DNA of 38,142 nucleotides from Chlorokybus atmophyticus. Lineage: Eukaryota > Streptophyta > Chlorokybophyceae > Chlorokybales > Chlorokybaceae. The stretch is from the NCBI GenBank assembly GCA_009103225.1, contig RHPI01002699.1, positions 58,110 through 96,251 on the forward strand, read 5' to 3'. The notes beneath the pieces were generated by a model. It was given only the letters and a program-made list of their open reading frames with translations. It was not told the DNA's origin and did not search any database. The position numbers and the translations under genes are program-made. Below, in pieces: positions 12,162 to 23,789 of the stretch (position 1 is the stretch's first letter; every line of letters begins with the position of its first letter).

Positions 12162-13017
12162 TGGGGATGCGAGTGGATGTGGGTGTGGGTGTGTGTAGAT
12201 GTGGTAGCGTGCGTGTGCGTGTGCGTGGACTTTGTGGTACTGTTGGTTAGTGAGGGCGTGTCTGCGTGCTCGATTATTTGCCTGGTCTTGTGTCCATGTA
12301 CATGGTTTGATGCGCAAGGACGTTGCACGTAAAGGGACACAGCGCAGGCACAAGCTTGCCAGCGTGTGTTTTGCGTTTGACCACATACGAAATGCTTGGC
12401 TTCCGCGAGTTAAAACCGCGTGGTGAAGTCACTAATGTCAATGTGATGAACTGTTAGCAAACGTGCATGCTGCGCTGATGCATGTCAGTAAAGACATTCA
12501 CCGCGAGGACAGGTTCTGATGTTACATAGTGACTGCATGGGTGGGTTACGCACTCAAACCAATCAATCTCCCTTTGCATACATTACTTCGCAGACTACAC
12601 CAGCAGTCACAACCATATCTGAATAACAATCATGGTATGTGAAAAATGAGTCAGCCCCTGCATTTCAGTATGATGAATATACTACTCCTGTCAGCAACTG
12701 ATGGAGGTATGGACCAGATCGGTGAGTTGATGAGTGATGAGGAGGCCAACCCAACCCAGCCCAGGCCAGGGCAGGCCCACTGGACAGACTGCTCATCCCG
12801 ACAACAGCTCTCACCACGTTGAATCCTGCGCATGTGCCGCCACCGCCACCGCCACCGCCACCGCCACCGCCGTCGCCGTCGCCGCCCACGCCCGCAACAC
12901 GATTTCTAACAACAACAACAACAGCGGCAAGAGCAACGCCAGTATCTTGATGACTCAGGTGGCGGCGGCGATGGCGTTGAGCATGTGTCTAGGGAGGTAA
13001 GAAGGAGGCCCTCAAGC
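12162..13017. other. Intergenic: DnaJ 3' flank and 5' region of the propeller gene
   Basis: The DnaJ stop at 12159-12161 is followed by GT-rich DNA without a clear AATAAA. Positions 12838-12895 carry a GCC/ACC trinucleotide repeat that probably lies in the 5' UTR or promoter of the next gene. An in-frame alternative first exon ending at a GTAAGA donor at 12996 is possible but not supported by a matching acceptor. Confidence 0.5.
12838..12895 (+). repeat. CCG/CCA trinucleotide repeat
   Basis: About 14 copies of CCACCG-type triplets grade into CGCCGT triplets, about 130 bp upstream of the proposed start of the DUF3748 gene. Confidence 0.85.
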
Positions 13018-16000
13018 ATGTGGGTGCGTGTGGGGGCGCTGGTGTTCGCCGCCGCCGCCGCTGCCCTCGCATCCCGCCGGCGAGCAGCTGCAGAACGCAA
13101 GCACAGGGAGCAGGAGGAGCAGGAGCGGGAGGAGCAGGAGGAGAAGGAGAAGGAGCAGAGGGAGAGGGAGGAGAAGGACAGAGAGTGGGAGAGGGAGAAG
13201 GATGAGGAGAGGGTGAAGCAGGAGGAAGAGGAGGAGAAGAACAGGCTTTATCAGTACCTTTCTTCTTTGCTTCCTCCGCCTCTGTCTCCTCCTGGTCCTC
13301 CCCGTTTGCCTCCTCAGGTGCGTGGTGTGTGCATAGTGCCTTTACACCACTGAGCATGCCCATGAATATGTATGATATGCAGCATGATGATGTTGTTGCT
13401 GATGATGATCATCACCATCATCTGGACATGCATCGAGCCTGTTTCTGCATTTTCCGTACAACCAGGCCTTGCGCTGCAAGTCAATGACCCACACCACCTG
13501 AACTAACTGAACTGAACTGATCTGAAGTGAACTGAACTGAACTACCGAAAAAGAGCTGATGGATACTGTGCTCCTCTGTGTGATTGTGTCATTCTCTCAC
13601 TGTGATTGTGTGCACGTGTATGTGTGTCTGCCTGCCTCTCTGGCAGACAACCGACACAAAACCAACTTCCCCACCTGTTCCACCCCCTATCCCGCAACCC
13701 CTCACCCCTCCTTACACTCTCCTCCCTCCCTCTCCTTCTCCACCTCCTCGCCATCCTTCTCCCCCTCCTCTTCATCCTGCTTCTCCACCACCCCGCCCAC
13801 AACCTTCTCCTCCTCTTCATCTTTCTTCTCCTCCTCCTCTTCCATCCCTTCCTTTTTCTCCTCTTCCATCTCTCCCATCTCTTCCTCCTCTCCTCCCGCC
13901 CGAACAACAGCTCTCATTCCTCCAACGGGACCCCAAACCTCATCACAACAACAACAATCACAGTAACAACCACCACACCCCACCACAACAACAACTACAA
14001 CAATCACCACCACAGTTGCGGTTCTTCAACGATGAGCAGGAAGTGTCTGGGCCGTTCTCACCTCCACCCGAGCCTGAAACTAGCTCGAGTTTGCAGCCAA
14101 AGCAGTTGACTTTTGATGCAAGGTGTGATGAGATTAGTAGTATTGGTTTGCTCTGTGTGTTGTTGTGTGAGCATGTGTTGAACAACAGCATGTTTGCAGT
14201 AACCACTGTTTGGACAACAACGAGAATTTCTCGCCCGATGGTCGCTTTTTGGTGTACGACACGCGGCCGGACGACGCGCACATTGCCAATTGCACAACCA
14301 TAGAGCAAGTTGAGATCGCCACGCAGAAGGTACATGGCGATGGTGTGTGTCCTTCTGGTTTACAATACACAACATGCTCTCACACACGCGCATGCACTTA
14401 CGCAGGCACGCACGCATGCATGCAGGCACGCACGCACACACACGCGCACACATACACAGAGGCACACGCAGACAGACATTTACGCACACACACACACATA
14501 CACACATACACACACTCACAGCTTCTTCTCTCATTCTGCAGATTACCATCCTGTACAGAGCTCCCAACCCCGTCCCCGACGCCGGCCCCGGTGTCGGTGC
14601 CGTATCTTACCACCCGATAGACAACAAGGTACACTGATCTTATCTCTCTCTCTCTCTCTTCATCTCTGTCTCATCAACTGACTGTCACTGCCTGCGCAGA
14701 TTGTGTTCATACACGGCCCGAACGTCACGGGCCGAGGAGGCACGCGATACAAGTATGCGAAGACGCACCGCTTCGGGATGCTCATGTCAACAGGTGGGGT
14801 GTGGGTGTGGGTGTGTGGATGTGATACACCAGTGTAGTGATTAACATTCAACAACAGAGACTCCCGGGGTTGCGGCCAACATCGATGCGCGGGACGTGGT
14901 GCCGCCGTTCACGCCAGGCGCGCACCGCGGGGGCACGCACCGCCACGAGTTTGACGGCTCCTCGCAGGTGAGAGTAGGTCGGGTGTTGTGCAAGAGCATA
15001 CGCACGCAGGCGCACATACACACGCACACGCACGTGTGCTTGTGTATGCGCGTGTGCGTGCGCATACATGTGCGCGCGGGCACGCGTGCGCACATGCAGT
15101 CACAAGCACGCACGCATGCTCGTCCCAACACGCACGCGCACCCACATTTACAAGAGTGGGTTTGTCCTCCTGTGCAGTGGATCGGTTGGACGTACAACGA
15201 CGCGTACATGGCGACGCTGGGGCAGGACCTGCGCACCATCGGCGTGACCAAACTAGGACAGCAGGTGCGCGTGCCCGACGGACCGGGAAACAGAAGCGGA
15301 CTAGGCTTCTCAGGTATGCACGCATTGGCATGCACACGCGCTGTATGCTCTACCATATGCGAGTTGTGTATGCGCACAAGCACTCTTACACAAGCGCACA
15401 GAAAGCCCACTCAGATGCGCGCGCGTGCGTGCAGTCGCGCGCACGCACAGATACGCATGCACACACACGCACACAACACCTGTATCACCCTCACAACACG
15501 CATCATCTGCCGCAGCCATCGTTGTCAAAGTGGTGCCCAACCCCGCCCCCGGCTCCGACGAGATCAGGCAAGCAACTGGAACCCCATCCCCCACTCTCTC
15601 TCCTCCTCCCCCTCCCCCTCTCACCCTCTTTGTGTCCCCCCCCCCCCCCCNNNNNNNNNNNNNNNNNNNNNNNNNNNNNNNNNNNNNNNNNNNNNNNNNN
15701 NNNNNNNNNNNNNNNNNNNNNNNNNNNNNNNNNNNNNNNNNNNNNNNNNNNNNNNNNNNNNNNNNNNNNNNNNNNNNNNNNNNNNNNNNNNNNNNNNNNN
15801 NNNCCCCCCCCCCCCCTAAAACAGCGAGGCCACCGACGACAGCTGGGTCGGTTTCAACGGCTACATCGTTGGCGACGCCGACGGCTCCCACTTCCGTCGC
15901 CAGCGCGCCCGCGCCTTCATCGGGTCCACTCGCTCGTCCTCTGGAGACGTGTTGAGGGAGGTGTTCATCGTGGATATCCCAGACGATATCACCAGACCGA

Positions 16001-17487
16001 GCTCGTTGAACGGGCCGATGCAGGGGACCATGGAGGGGATGCCGGGGACGCCGATGGGGTGCAGACAGAGGAGGATCAGCTTCACGGAGGTGGGAGGGGA
16101 TGCAGTGTGTGTGTGTGTGGGGGCGTGTGCGTGTGTGAACGATGCGATGTACCAGTGCTCATGCATAGGGCACACAGTCCACATGCTCATGCACCTGACC
16201 ACAGTGTGCGTGTCAGTGTGTGCGTGCGTGCACGTGCGCATGCGAGTGTATCAAATGCGATGCGGTGTGTAGGTAGGCATACGCCTATGCATTTTCGTAG
16301 CATTGTGAATGTGCGTATGCATGCACGTACTTAGTCTGCGGCTCGTGGACCATTGGGGTGCATAAATGTACGCGTCTGCATTTCTTTTGCAGTTGTTTGT
16401 TCAACCATGATGTGTCTAACCAAGCTGCCTGTTCCCTACGGTTGTGCAGCACAAACCATTCCCGGGGTGCAGAGGGATTGTCCGGTCGCACCCCAAAGGC
16501 CACTGGGTCTCATTCCTGGCAAGGTGTGTATGTGTGTACGTACCTGTACAGTCAATCCCATGCAGCATGAATGCATGTGTGTGCTCGTGTGCGCAACCTC
16601 GAGCAAGCCTGAAGCGTGTGCATGCTCTGATTCGAGCGCGTGCGCAGATCCGACGATGATGGGACCTGGCAGGTGTTTCTGGTCCGGCCTCAGCCCGGCA
16701 TGTGGACACCCCACCAGTTGTCTCATGTACCAGGCACGTCCTTGCTTTGTCATGTTGTGAAGGCTCAATTCATGCCCCGTTACCTGCGCTCATGTTGCCT
16801 TGCATCACAGGTGGACTGCTTCATGCACCAAGGTGGCTCCCATCAGGGAAAGCAGTTATAGCCATAGACACAGAGGCAAGCTTTGTTTTTCATCACGCAC
16901 ACATGCATGTGCGCGCGCGCACACATATGCACACACAGATACACACACACACACATATAGTGCATTGCATTGTAAATACACACTGGCATGCACGAGTGCA
17001 CATACCCTGTTCTGTACACACGCACACACACCAACTTACGCGCGCGTGCACTCACGTCCACGCACAAGTGCACGAATGCCCTGTACACGGCAGCTGTACA
17101 CGCGTGCGCGCACACACTGTCATACATACACACACTTATGTCCCCCTGTCTCTCCCTATCCAGCACCGCCTCGTCTCCATCTGCGCCGTCCGTTCCAGCC
17201 CCCGCTACGGTCTCCACTCCCCCCTCACTCCCTCCTCTCCTTCCTCCTCCCCCCCCTACGCCCACGTCATCTCCCGCGACGGCTCCATGATCGCCTACAA
17301 CAAGGACGTGGCGGGAGTGGACGGCGTGAGGAGGAGGCAGATATACATCGTGCCGTATGACGAAGGGGAGGACGGGTTGCCGAACAACAGTGTTGGTGCG
17401 GAGGAGGAGGGGGAGTATGTGCATAGGGAGGAGAGTCAGAGTGGGATTGGGTTTAGTCCCTCTGTGTCTGAGTTTGAGTTTAGTTGA
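13018..17487 (+). CDS. DUF3748 (YidR-like) TolB-type beta-propeller protein with long low-complexity N-terminus, 13 exons
   Basis: Exons: 13018-13317, 13647-14122, 14200-14329, 14542-14628, 14700-14793, 14858-14967, 15178-15313, 15516-15567, 15825-16089, 16450-16523, 16648-16733, 16811-16875, 17164-17487. They make 2,199 nt and predict 732 residues, with phases consistent. Residues 1-20 form a hydrophobic signal-anchor-like segment. About 22-85 is a Glu/Arg/Lys coiled coil, 90-195 is Pro/Ser-rich and 195-225 is Asn/His/Gln-rich. From about 245 the protein follows Escherichia coli YidR (DUF3748) block by block: FSPDGRFLVYDTRP, VSYHPIDNKIVFIHGP, DARDVVPPFTPGAHRGGTH, WTYNDAYM, NPAPGSDEI, SDDDGTWQVFLV. 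The biochemical function of the family is unknown. Introns 8, 11 and 12 use GC donors. The exact start is uncertain. Confidence 0.85.
13500..13543 (+). repeat. Degenerate AACTG pentamer array
   Basis: About eight copies of (T/G)AACT(G/A) lie head to tail in intron 1 of the DUF3748 gene, with one diverged unit (TCTGAAGTG) in the middle. Confidence 0.8.
15651..15803. other. Assembly gap (153 N) between poly-C tracts in an intron
   Basis: The N run lies inside intron 8 (15568-15824) of the DUF3748 gene and is bounded by about 14 C on the left and 13 C on the right. The flanking exons join in phase, so no coding sequence need be missing. The true gap length is unknown. A homopolymer or C-rich array probably stopped the sequencing. 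Confidence 0.95.
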
Positions 17488-17580
17488 GGGAGGGGTGGGG
17501 TGGGGTGTTGTATCACTGTTGTGGGTGTGTGGTGTTGTTGTGTTTGGGGGGTTGTGGGGTTGTGGGTGGGGGTGGGGGGG
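17488..17580 (+). other. Two G-quadruplex-type motifs directly after the DUF3748 stop
   Basis: Positions 17488-17505 read G3-A-G4-T-G4-T-G4 and begin at the first base after the TGA. Positions 17546-17580 hold runs of 6, 4, 3, 5 and 7 G with 1-4-nt spacers. Both fit the canonical four-run G4 pattern on the sense strand, so a quadruplex in the 3' UTR of the mRNA is plausible. Confidence 0.8.
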
Positions 17581-17824
17581 TGAGTTTGCACTCGATGAGA
17601 ACTTCGAGGATGATGATGGCGAGGGCGAGGATGACGGGGAGGAGGAGGAAGAAGAGGATGATCAGCTGGATGGGGGTGAGACCCATTGCCTGGCCGCAAT
17701 AGTCCACTTCTGCCTCTTCTTGTTCTTGTTGAGCTGCGTGTTGTTGGTCTTCTTGTTGTTGGTGGTCTTGTTGTTGGTCTTGTGGACTCGAACTCTGCAT
17801 GCATGCACGATTATTCTCGCACAA
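17513..17824 (-). CDS. Possible small single-pass membrane protein (hypothetical)
   Basis: This open frame of 103 codons is tail-to-tail with the DUF3748 gene, with stop codons 25 bp apart. It starts MCENNRAC or may be a last exon entered at a GCATGCAG acceptor near 17810. The layout is a Gln/Asp/Glu-rich N-terminal half, one long hydrophobic segment (PIQLIILFFLLLPVILALA and on, about 28 residues), then a Pro/Thr/Asn-rich tail. The opposite strand of the hydrophobic run reads as an acidic repeat, so the frame may be a by-product of GA-rich low-complexity DNA. No family is recognised. Confidence 0.3.
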   Translation of the reverse strand: MCENNRACMQSSSPQDQQQDHQQQEDQQHAAQQEQEEAEVDYCGQAMGLTPIQLIILFFLLLPVILALAIIILEVLIECKLTPPPPPTTPQPPKHNNTTHPQQ

Positions 17825-19093
17825 GTTCTGAACAAAAGGTTGGGAGGGCGACCGAGTGCCTCAACCTTTGCTTGTGTGTGTGCCATGCGTACAAAGATGC
17901 ATACGCTCAGGCGCAGTTGTGAACGCAGCTCCGGTACTGCTGCATGCATGCATGAACACCATCTCACAACTTGGCTCAGCAACATTGAAGCAGCATTAGC
18001 GCAGACTGCTACAAGGCTGGGTTATGAGCGTTATATAGCAGCGCTATATAGTCGCACAGAATGGGATGCAATTGCAAGACCAAAAAAATAAGAGCACACG
18101 CAAGCATGAGTGAAGACCATCGCACGTTACCTCCTGCATCTGCCCGTTTTGCTGTGGACTAACTTGCCTCATGGCTGCTGCCCTCAACCTTCCCTCCCTC
18201 TCTTCCTTTCTCTCCTTTTCTCAGAATTGAACCCCCCAGGCCTAGCAGCTCAAGCCCCTACCCATGCATGGCAAAGCGTTTCCCTGTACAAGCGTTTCCC
18301 ACTTTTGACTATGATTTCATTCCTTGAAATCAATGTCAGTCAGTGAGTGAGAAAGCGATGGATAGATAGGTAGATATCCGCGTGCAGTCCATCATGTACA
18401 TCGCCTTCATTGATATCCGCGCGACTTCGCTGATATGATTGATTTTTCTCGGCTCGGCTGAGCTGACACACGAAATCTGTCTGCTGAGGTGGCCGTTAGC
18501 AAGGATCAGGCGGAGGACGAGGCGGCGGAGGAGGAGGAGAGGGGTGAGGCGGGTGGTGGGTGGCGACGGAGGCGAGGGTGCTGCAGCTGTCGGTGGGAGT
18601 AAGGGCGCCGTCGCCGCCGGTGTTGGCATCCGGTATCTGTAGGTGTGCATGTTGGCAGCTGGTTGTTACAACACACTCAATCATTCACTCTTCTACGCAT
18701 GGTGACAGCGCACTTTGCAATGCCACGTACGCTTCTGTGCTGTTGGACTTGGCACTACCAAAGACTCCTTCCCTGTACACGCATGTGCACGCTTGTTTTG
18801 GTCACGTCTCATGCGAGGCGCAGAGAGAGAAAAACTACCTTGGATGAATTGCCATGTGTGGTCTGGTTACTTTTGTTTGCCATGCGGTGGATACACTGAA
18901 ATCAAATCACACGTTCTGCATCTGTGTGTTTGTGTTTGTCAACACATACACAAGCACATCTCTTCAAACACTACACCCACACATCTACCATACCAGGTCA
19001 CACTCGCACCCAACCCGCCCGTCAACCAGAAGAGGCTATCACCATTCGCATCATCACCCTTCTTACCGTCACCGCCGTCTCCTCTCCCTCACC
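17825..19093. other. Intergenic region upstream of MPDU1
   Basis: No firm gene is seen. A GC-rich, GAG/GGC-rich island at about 18480-18640 is open in several frames on both strands, but no model with good splice sites could be built. Two GATATCCGC words lie at 18373 and 18412, and an 8-bp palindrome (TATATAGC and its complement) at 18032-18050. The MPDU1 promoter presumably lies here, but no TATA box was convincingly placed. Confidence 0.45.
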
Positions 19094-21201
19094 ATGGACG
19101 CCGGCCACCTCGCCGACGCGGTCCACAACAACCTGGACGCCTTCAAGGACAACATCCAGGACGCCATCAAGGAGAACATCCACAACCCCGCGATCGGATG
19201 CGCGTACGCCGCGCTGCAGGCGGGGCAACTGCCGTCGATGCAGTGCGTGGCGGATGTGGTGAAGTCGGTGAAACTGAGCTACTTCAGCCCCACGGTAGGA
19301 TGATGATCACACACATGCATGCAGAGGTGCATGTACACGCAGAAGCATAGCCACACACACCAACACATACCCATGGTATGCACACTTGCGCGCGCACAAG
19401 TACGCGCGCGCGCAGTGCAAATACTCGCATACGCACTTGCACACACGCACATGAGCTCATGCACGCACATCAACGCGCTTGTGCGTGCACACACACACAC
19501 ACACACACACACTCATTATCCTGTATCCTCCTGTCCCAGTCCTGGACCTGGTTCGGCCTCCGCTGCGCCTACTCCGCCCTGACCAAGGGTCGCCTCCCCG
19601 ACCCGGACTGCCTCAGCCTCGTCATCAGCCGGCTGCTGGGATACGCGCTCGTCGCGGGGGGAGCGCTGGTCAAACTGCCGCAGGTGGGGATGATGCGTGC
19701 GTGTATGGGTATCAGGTTGTTTCGACGCATCACCTTACAACGCGTCCATATCGTCTTGTGCATGTGTCCCACTCATACACATGGTGGATCATGTGGGTAT
19801 GTGGGTGTGCGGGACACATGCACACATATGTTTGTTTCACACAACCCACATAATTCAACATGTGTCCACATTTGTCCCCACACACCCACACGCACACCCC
19901 TTGCAGATTTGGGCTGTTCTGAGCGCCAAATCGGCCGACGGCCTCGCGGTGGAGTCGTACGAGGCGGAGACGCTCGGTTACGCCATCGCCCTGTGCTACG
20001 CGCTCAGACAGCCAATACCGTTCTCGGCGTACGGGGAGCTCGCGTTCCTACTCGCAGAGAGTAAGCACGTGCATGCATGGGTGTATCAGCAACTCTCTGT
20101 GCGCGTACATTTGTATTGAGAGCGTGTTGTGGGTGCGTGCGTGTGTACTGAGCATATGTAAACCACTGTGTGTGTGATACACAACAGATAGCTACTTGGT
20201 GGCCCTGCTGTACAAGTTCAGCAAGTCCAAGCTGCCAACCACCACGCCGCTCAAAGTGACAGGGTATCGCCAGAATCACATGCGTTTACGGTTGCACAGC
20301 GGTGCATATGACACCTTGTTGTATTGAGCGAGTAGCATATGTGCTCATAACCACAACTTCTCTCGTACAGGTTGGTAGCGTTCCTCGGGGCGGCTCTCAC
20401 GGGGGCGCTGCCCAACAAGTACCTCAACCCACTCTACGTGAGTCATGCATACAGCAAGCACATTAAGTTTGTTGCTTCTGGCCTCCAGGGCGTAGCACAG
20501 AGTTTTCTAGTTCTTTTTCATTCGAGTAACTCTTGTTTTACTTGCAGCACATGTCCCACTTCATCTTTTTCTACGCCCGCATTCCTCAGATCCTCCTCAA
20601 CTTCAGGGTGAGTGCCAGTATGGGGGTACAGTTACCGTCTTGGTGGGGATGTTGTGTCAACCGAGTACGTTGTTTTATTTAATGACAATGTTGTGTCGCA
20701 GACCAAGGCCACAGGGCAGCTGAGCTTCGCCTCAACTCTTCTCATGACTGCTGGCGGATGCGGTATGTACTAACTTGTATACCACAAGAGAAGTCGTGCC
20801 GTTGTTATCGATACTTTGTTGTTGTTCAGCAGCATGTTGTGTTGGAGATTGTATCTTTTGGATGTATGTGGTTGTGTATTGACTATGTAATGGCATCTTC
20901 GCAGCCCGCATCTTCACAACAATCAGAGAAGGCGGCTCCAGAAGCAGTAAGTAGCAGTGGGTCTGCTATTATGCCATCATCATTGTCGTTGTTATCGTTG
21001 CTGATGATGATATTGTTGTTGTGGTTGTTGTTATGGGTGGTGTTGGTGTTGGTGTTGGTGTTGATGGTGATGGTTTGCCTGGTTGGCTATGCAGTGTTGT
21101 TTGGTGCGACGGTGGGCTCCCTGCTGAACCTCATCCTGCTGCTGCAAATCCTGGCGTACGCCCCCAAGCGCACCGTGCCAAAGTCGAAGAAGACCGCTTA
21201 G
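19094..21201 (+). CDS. MPDU1: MPDU1 homologue (mannose-P-dolichol utilisation PQ-loop protein), 9 exons
   Basis: Exons: 19094-19294, 19540-19683, 19907-20060, 20188-20263, 20371-20437, 20548-20607, 20702-20762, 20905-20946, 21095-21201. They make 912 nt and predict 303 residues, with all phases consistent and all donors GT. MPDU1/Lec35 proteins are multi-pass ER membrane proteins needed for use of dolichol-P-mannose and dolichol-P-glucose in N-glycan, GPI and mannosylation pathways. Family marks are the first PQ-loop (LVKLPQIW, residues 110-117), then SAKSADGL, the second PQ-loop (ARIPQILLNF, 224-233), TGQLSF, and ARIFTTIREGG near the C-terminus. The Lys-rich end (PKSKKTA) resembles a cytosolic ER-retention tail. 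The length is close to that of plant and animal MPDU1. An in-frame upstream extension exists, but MDAGH is the best start. Confidence 0.92.
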
Positions 21202-21635
21202 AGAGATGATTAGTTGGGTGCATTTGTCTTTCTTTCGATTTGTTGCATACGCTTACCCTTCATAGATAGACGCTAGGAGCCAGAACTGCATTTGGTGTAG
21301 TCTGTTCGTTTATGTTTGTGTGGAAAGTGCATGGGCGCATATGCACAGAGGCTCGCATGCGCTCGCACACGACCACGTACACGCGGGCAGGCACACATGC
21401 TCACTTGCATTTGCATGTGACGTTTGATTGCGAGCGCACACGCACAGACTAGGCGGACCAGAAAATGGCCCAAATAAACAATGATTCAATCAACCAAGGG
21501 ACAATAGCATCTGAAGCACTATCCCTAACGAACTCAGCCTACCAACAGAAACTGCCAAAAAAAAGTCACAACTCAACTCAACTCAACTCAACTCATTTCA
21601 CAAAACAATAGGTCGCTTTAAACACACTCCTTCCG
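21202..21635. other. Convergent 3' region between MPDU1 and PIEZO
   Basis: 434 bp separate the two stop codons. An AATAAA on the plus strand at 21473-21478, 272 bp after the MPDU1 stop, is the only classical poly(A) signal noticed. An exact (ACTCA)5 tandem repeat occupies 21571-21595. Confidence 0.55.
21571..21595. repeat. (ACTCA)5 tandem repeat
   Basis: Five perfect pentamer units lie 41 bp beyond the PIEZO stop codon, in its presumed 3' UTR. Confidence 0.9.
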
Positions 21636-23789
21636 TCACTCCTCTCTTCTGGCCCAGTGCATGAGGCTCGCCGGATCCCTGTACACGTGCACGAGCATGG
21701 CGTACAGGCTCTCCTCCAGGGCCAGCTCGCCCTCCGCGCGGGCCGCGTATATATCCTCGCACAGGGACAGCAACCTGTGAGGGTGCAGTGTGAGTATGGT
21801 GGGGTGGGGGTGTGGTGGGGGTGAGGATGGGGGAAGAGTGTGTGGGTTACCGTTCGGGGTTTGGGAGGGCCTCGTAGGGGAGGCGAAGGACCATGCCACC
21901 GCCGTAGGTAGCGCGTAACAGGCGGCCGATAGCCAGCACGAAGCCTGTGTGCATGTGCGGGTGCGTGGGTGGGTGCGCAAGTGCATAGGTGTGGGTGCGA
22001 GAGCACACATTATGCATTCCCTCTTGCATCTTTTGTACATACGCACACACGTGCGCGCGCGTGTGACTTGACTAATGAAAGGAGACATGCAAGCATAACA
22101 GTGCATACCCACATGTGCTTACCGAGGTAAAGCCCGGTAAGTCCGATTGCACCCACAGCCGACCCAAACACGCCCTCTGCATACATGGGTACACAGCATG
22201 AGGAACATCACAGTGTTTCTCATACAATGAGAAGTTTTCTCATTCTCTCCTCTCTTACGTGGAACTTTTTCTGAGACGGCCACGATGCGCGCCCCGCCCG
22301 TCTCCTCGCACGTCCCGGCGAGGGGGCCGTCGGACACGTGGTTGAACTCCCAGTAGCTGAGGTGATTGGAGGGGTCGGAGCGGAGGGACAGAGTGCCGGA
22401 CTCGTACAACTGCAAGCGTGCGTGTGCGAGCGTGTGCGGAAGTGCCGGACAGTGCATAAGTATGTGCATTTGTGGTAAGCAAGCCCACATGCATACATAC
22501 ACACTTGCAGATGCACAGACTCACACACGTGTGCGCGCACGCACGCAGCCACACACGAACACGCTACACATACGTGCAAATACGCTTGCGTGTGTGTGCA
22601 TGTGCGTATATACGCATGTGCGTGCGCGAGTACAGAAGCGTACGTGTCAAACTCACCATCTCTGTCCCCGGCATAACTCTCGGTTCCCCCGTCCCCCTCA
22701 AATTCACCACCGCCGGATACACCCCTCCAAAACTCGCATTCTCCCTTCTCCCCTCCATCACCTCTCCCAACACCCTCACCCCACCCACCCCACCCACCCC
22801 ACTCACCCCCATATTGGTCACCATCTCCACCACCTGATTCGTTACCGGGTTCTCCCTCGTAAACACCCACTTAGCTACAAGATACGACGAGGGTGAGTAC
22901 AACAGTAGTGAGGTCAACTCTGCTCTTGAAGGTGAGGGGAGGTCCCAACTCGAGTCTGATGTTGGGTATAGACAGAGTGACTGGACTTGAGAGGGGGAGT
23001 AGCCTTGCAGGGAGAGAGAGATGGTGTGGGATGTTGGGTGATAGTTGGAGGTGATGGAGCGACGCATGCCGGATTGGTAGATGGGGAAGGCGCCGGAGGG
23101 GGTCTGAGCCGTGATGGAGAAGGAGACGGAGGTGACGGGGTTGGGCTGGTTTGCGGGGTAGCTGCTGCTGAACCTGGTGGGTGGGTGGGGGTGTGGGTGC
23201 GGGTGTGCATGTGCTGAGCAATGTGTTGTGTTGCTCCGGGTTGCGAGTGAAGAACATTATCTTCCACCACAACACAACAAGAGCTTACAAGAACATGGGG
23301 AGCCATATGATAGCCACCAGCGCCACAAACAGCCCCGCTCCCTTTCCCACCTGCGCAAGACCCACAACAACAACATCATCAACCACACCCCCACACCCAC
23401 CCACCTCCACCAACACCACCCACCTTCTCTCCCCTGGTGCGTCTCTGTCCCAACTCTCTCCTTTCTGCGTTGTCGGCGCGGTTGCGTGCGGCCCACAGAC
23501 CCGCGCGGATGTCCTCGAGACGGAGCCAGTCGAGCAGGGAGAGGGAGGTGGGGATGCAGCACCAGTCGAGGAGAGAGCGTAACTGGGGGAGAGAGAGGTG
23601 TGTGGGGTGGGGGGGTGACTGGGTGTACTGGGGTCACAGGCACACTCTATGCGTGCGCGTGCGCGTGTGCGTGAGAGTGTCACCTCTGAGAGGAAAGGCA
23701 GGGCTCTGTAGATGGTGTAACCAGTCCTCCGTGTCTTGCTATCCCCGCGAAGGAGGTACTGCCCTCCCACCGCTCGGTAGCTTGGATAC
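21636..23789 (-). other. PIEZO pore module (exons 18-25): anchor, outer helix, cap, inner helix, C-terminal domain
   Basis: Exon 18 ends with ALPFLSE and exon 19 continues LRSLLDW, completing the diagnostic PF-x2-E-x6-W motif of all PIEZOs. Exon 19 then reads TSLSLLDWLRLEDIRAG, the anchor. Exon 20 supplies the outer pore helix (LFVALVAIIWLPMFL, residues about 1959-1973). Exons 21-22 encode the extracellular cap (to about residue 2195), ending YWEFNHVS. Exons 23-24 supply the inner pore helix (AVGAIGLTGLYLGFVLAIGR). Exon 25 gives the C-terminal domain with LEESLYAMLVHVYRDPASLM, the typical family end. Confidence 0.93.

Noticed and set aside
11604-12386. 260-codon minus-strand frame over the end of the DnaJ gene
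   Set aside because: It is a shadow of the last DnaJ exon and of GT-rich flanking DNA; the plus-strand frame carries the conserved domains.
12734-12995. Upstream first exon for the DUF3748 gene ending at the GTAAGA donor at 12996
   Set aside because: No acceptor joins it in frame without losing the hydrophobic N-terminus encoded from 13018. Kept only as an alternative.
14988-16334. 448-codon plus-strand open frame
   Set aside because: It runs through introns 6-9 of the DUF3748 gene and through the N run. The Thr/His/Ala/Arg pattern is the translation of CA/CG-type intron repeats and unknown bases.
18225-18290. GGTTCAATTC on the minus strand, resembling a tRNA B box
   Set aside because: The T-stem does not pair and no acceptor or anticodon stem could be folded around it.
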